Shown one piece after another: positions 7,010-7,073 of a stretch of 7,073 bases of DNA (position 1 is its first letter; every line of letters begins with the position of its first letter). A program made the translations under genes and the position numbers. Under the pieces are notes generated by a model, which saw only the letters and a list, made by a program, of their open reading frames with translations, did not search any database and was not told the DNA's origin. The stretch is from Lysobacteraceae bacterium (lineage in GTDB: Bacteria; Pseudomonadota; Gammaproteobacteria; Xanthomonadales; Wenzhouxiangellaceae). The stretch spans positions 1 through 7,073 of the forward strand of contig JAIVHD010000282.1 in assembly GCA_020201235.1 (NCBI GenBank), written 5' to 3'.

Positions 7010-7073
7010 CCACGCTACCGTCACGAGGTGCCGCCGGATACCATAAGCAGACCGCGCACGATCTGATCAGGTG

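Noticed and set aside
6948..7013. Extended cydA start at 7013
   Set aside because: CydA proteins start close to the LSRIQFAF motif; the extension overlaps the TATAAT box and adds an unrelated hydrophobic stretch.
7021..7073. Short minus-strand frame from the right edge ending in TGA at 7023-7021
   Set aside because: Only about 17 codons are visible and no family is recognisable, so the tail of an upstream gene cannot be claimed.

Overview
The window is GC-rich and gene-dense, and it carries two convergent gene groups typical of a proteobacterium. The closest remembered matches are gammaproteobacterial (Pantoea-like CrtI/CrtB, Pseudomonas CioAB-like oxidase, E. coli-like CydDC). That assignment rests on protein resemblance only and is tentative. 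A red or yellow carotenoid-making, respiring bacterium is a reasonable reading.

Plus strand, 1-1648: the C-terminal part of a phytoene desaturase (crtI, cut by the left edge) is followed 5 nt later by a phytoene synthase (crtB). Together they form the core of C40 carotenoid synthesis: CrtB condenses two GGPP to phytoene, and CrtI desaturates it to lycopene.

Minus strand, 7013 down to 1503: a four-gene cyd operon in the order cydA, cydB, cydD, cydC. CydA and CydB resemble the short-Q-loop, cyanide-insensitive (Cio) type of cytochrome bd quinol oxidase. CydD and CydC are the heterodimeric ABC transporter needed to assemble that oxidase. The genes are packed tightly: a 4-nt gap between cydA and cydB with a strong ribosome site, 55 nt between cydB and cydD, and an ATGA overlap between cydD and cydC. 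A perfect TATAAT box lies 33-40 nt before the cydA start.

The main surprise is that this operon looks scarred. (1) cydD has lost about 115 codons, the whole front of its ATPase domain including Walker A and the Q-loop, and the rest is out of frame. (2) cydB has an in-frame gap of about 56 codons where a conserved loop and a membrane helix should be. (3) cydC and crtB run into each other tail to tail, their family-conserved ends only a few bases apart, each lacking a stop of its own. All three look like deletion junctions. Either the operon is decaying in this lineage, or the sequence was collapsed during assembly. The window alone cannot decide between these. I saw no mobile element, CRISPR array, RNA gene or clear new system.
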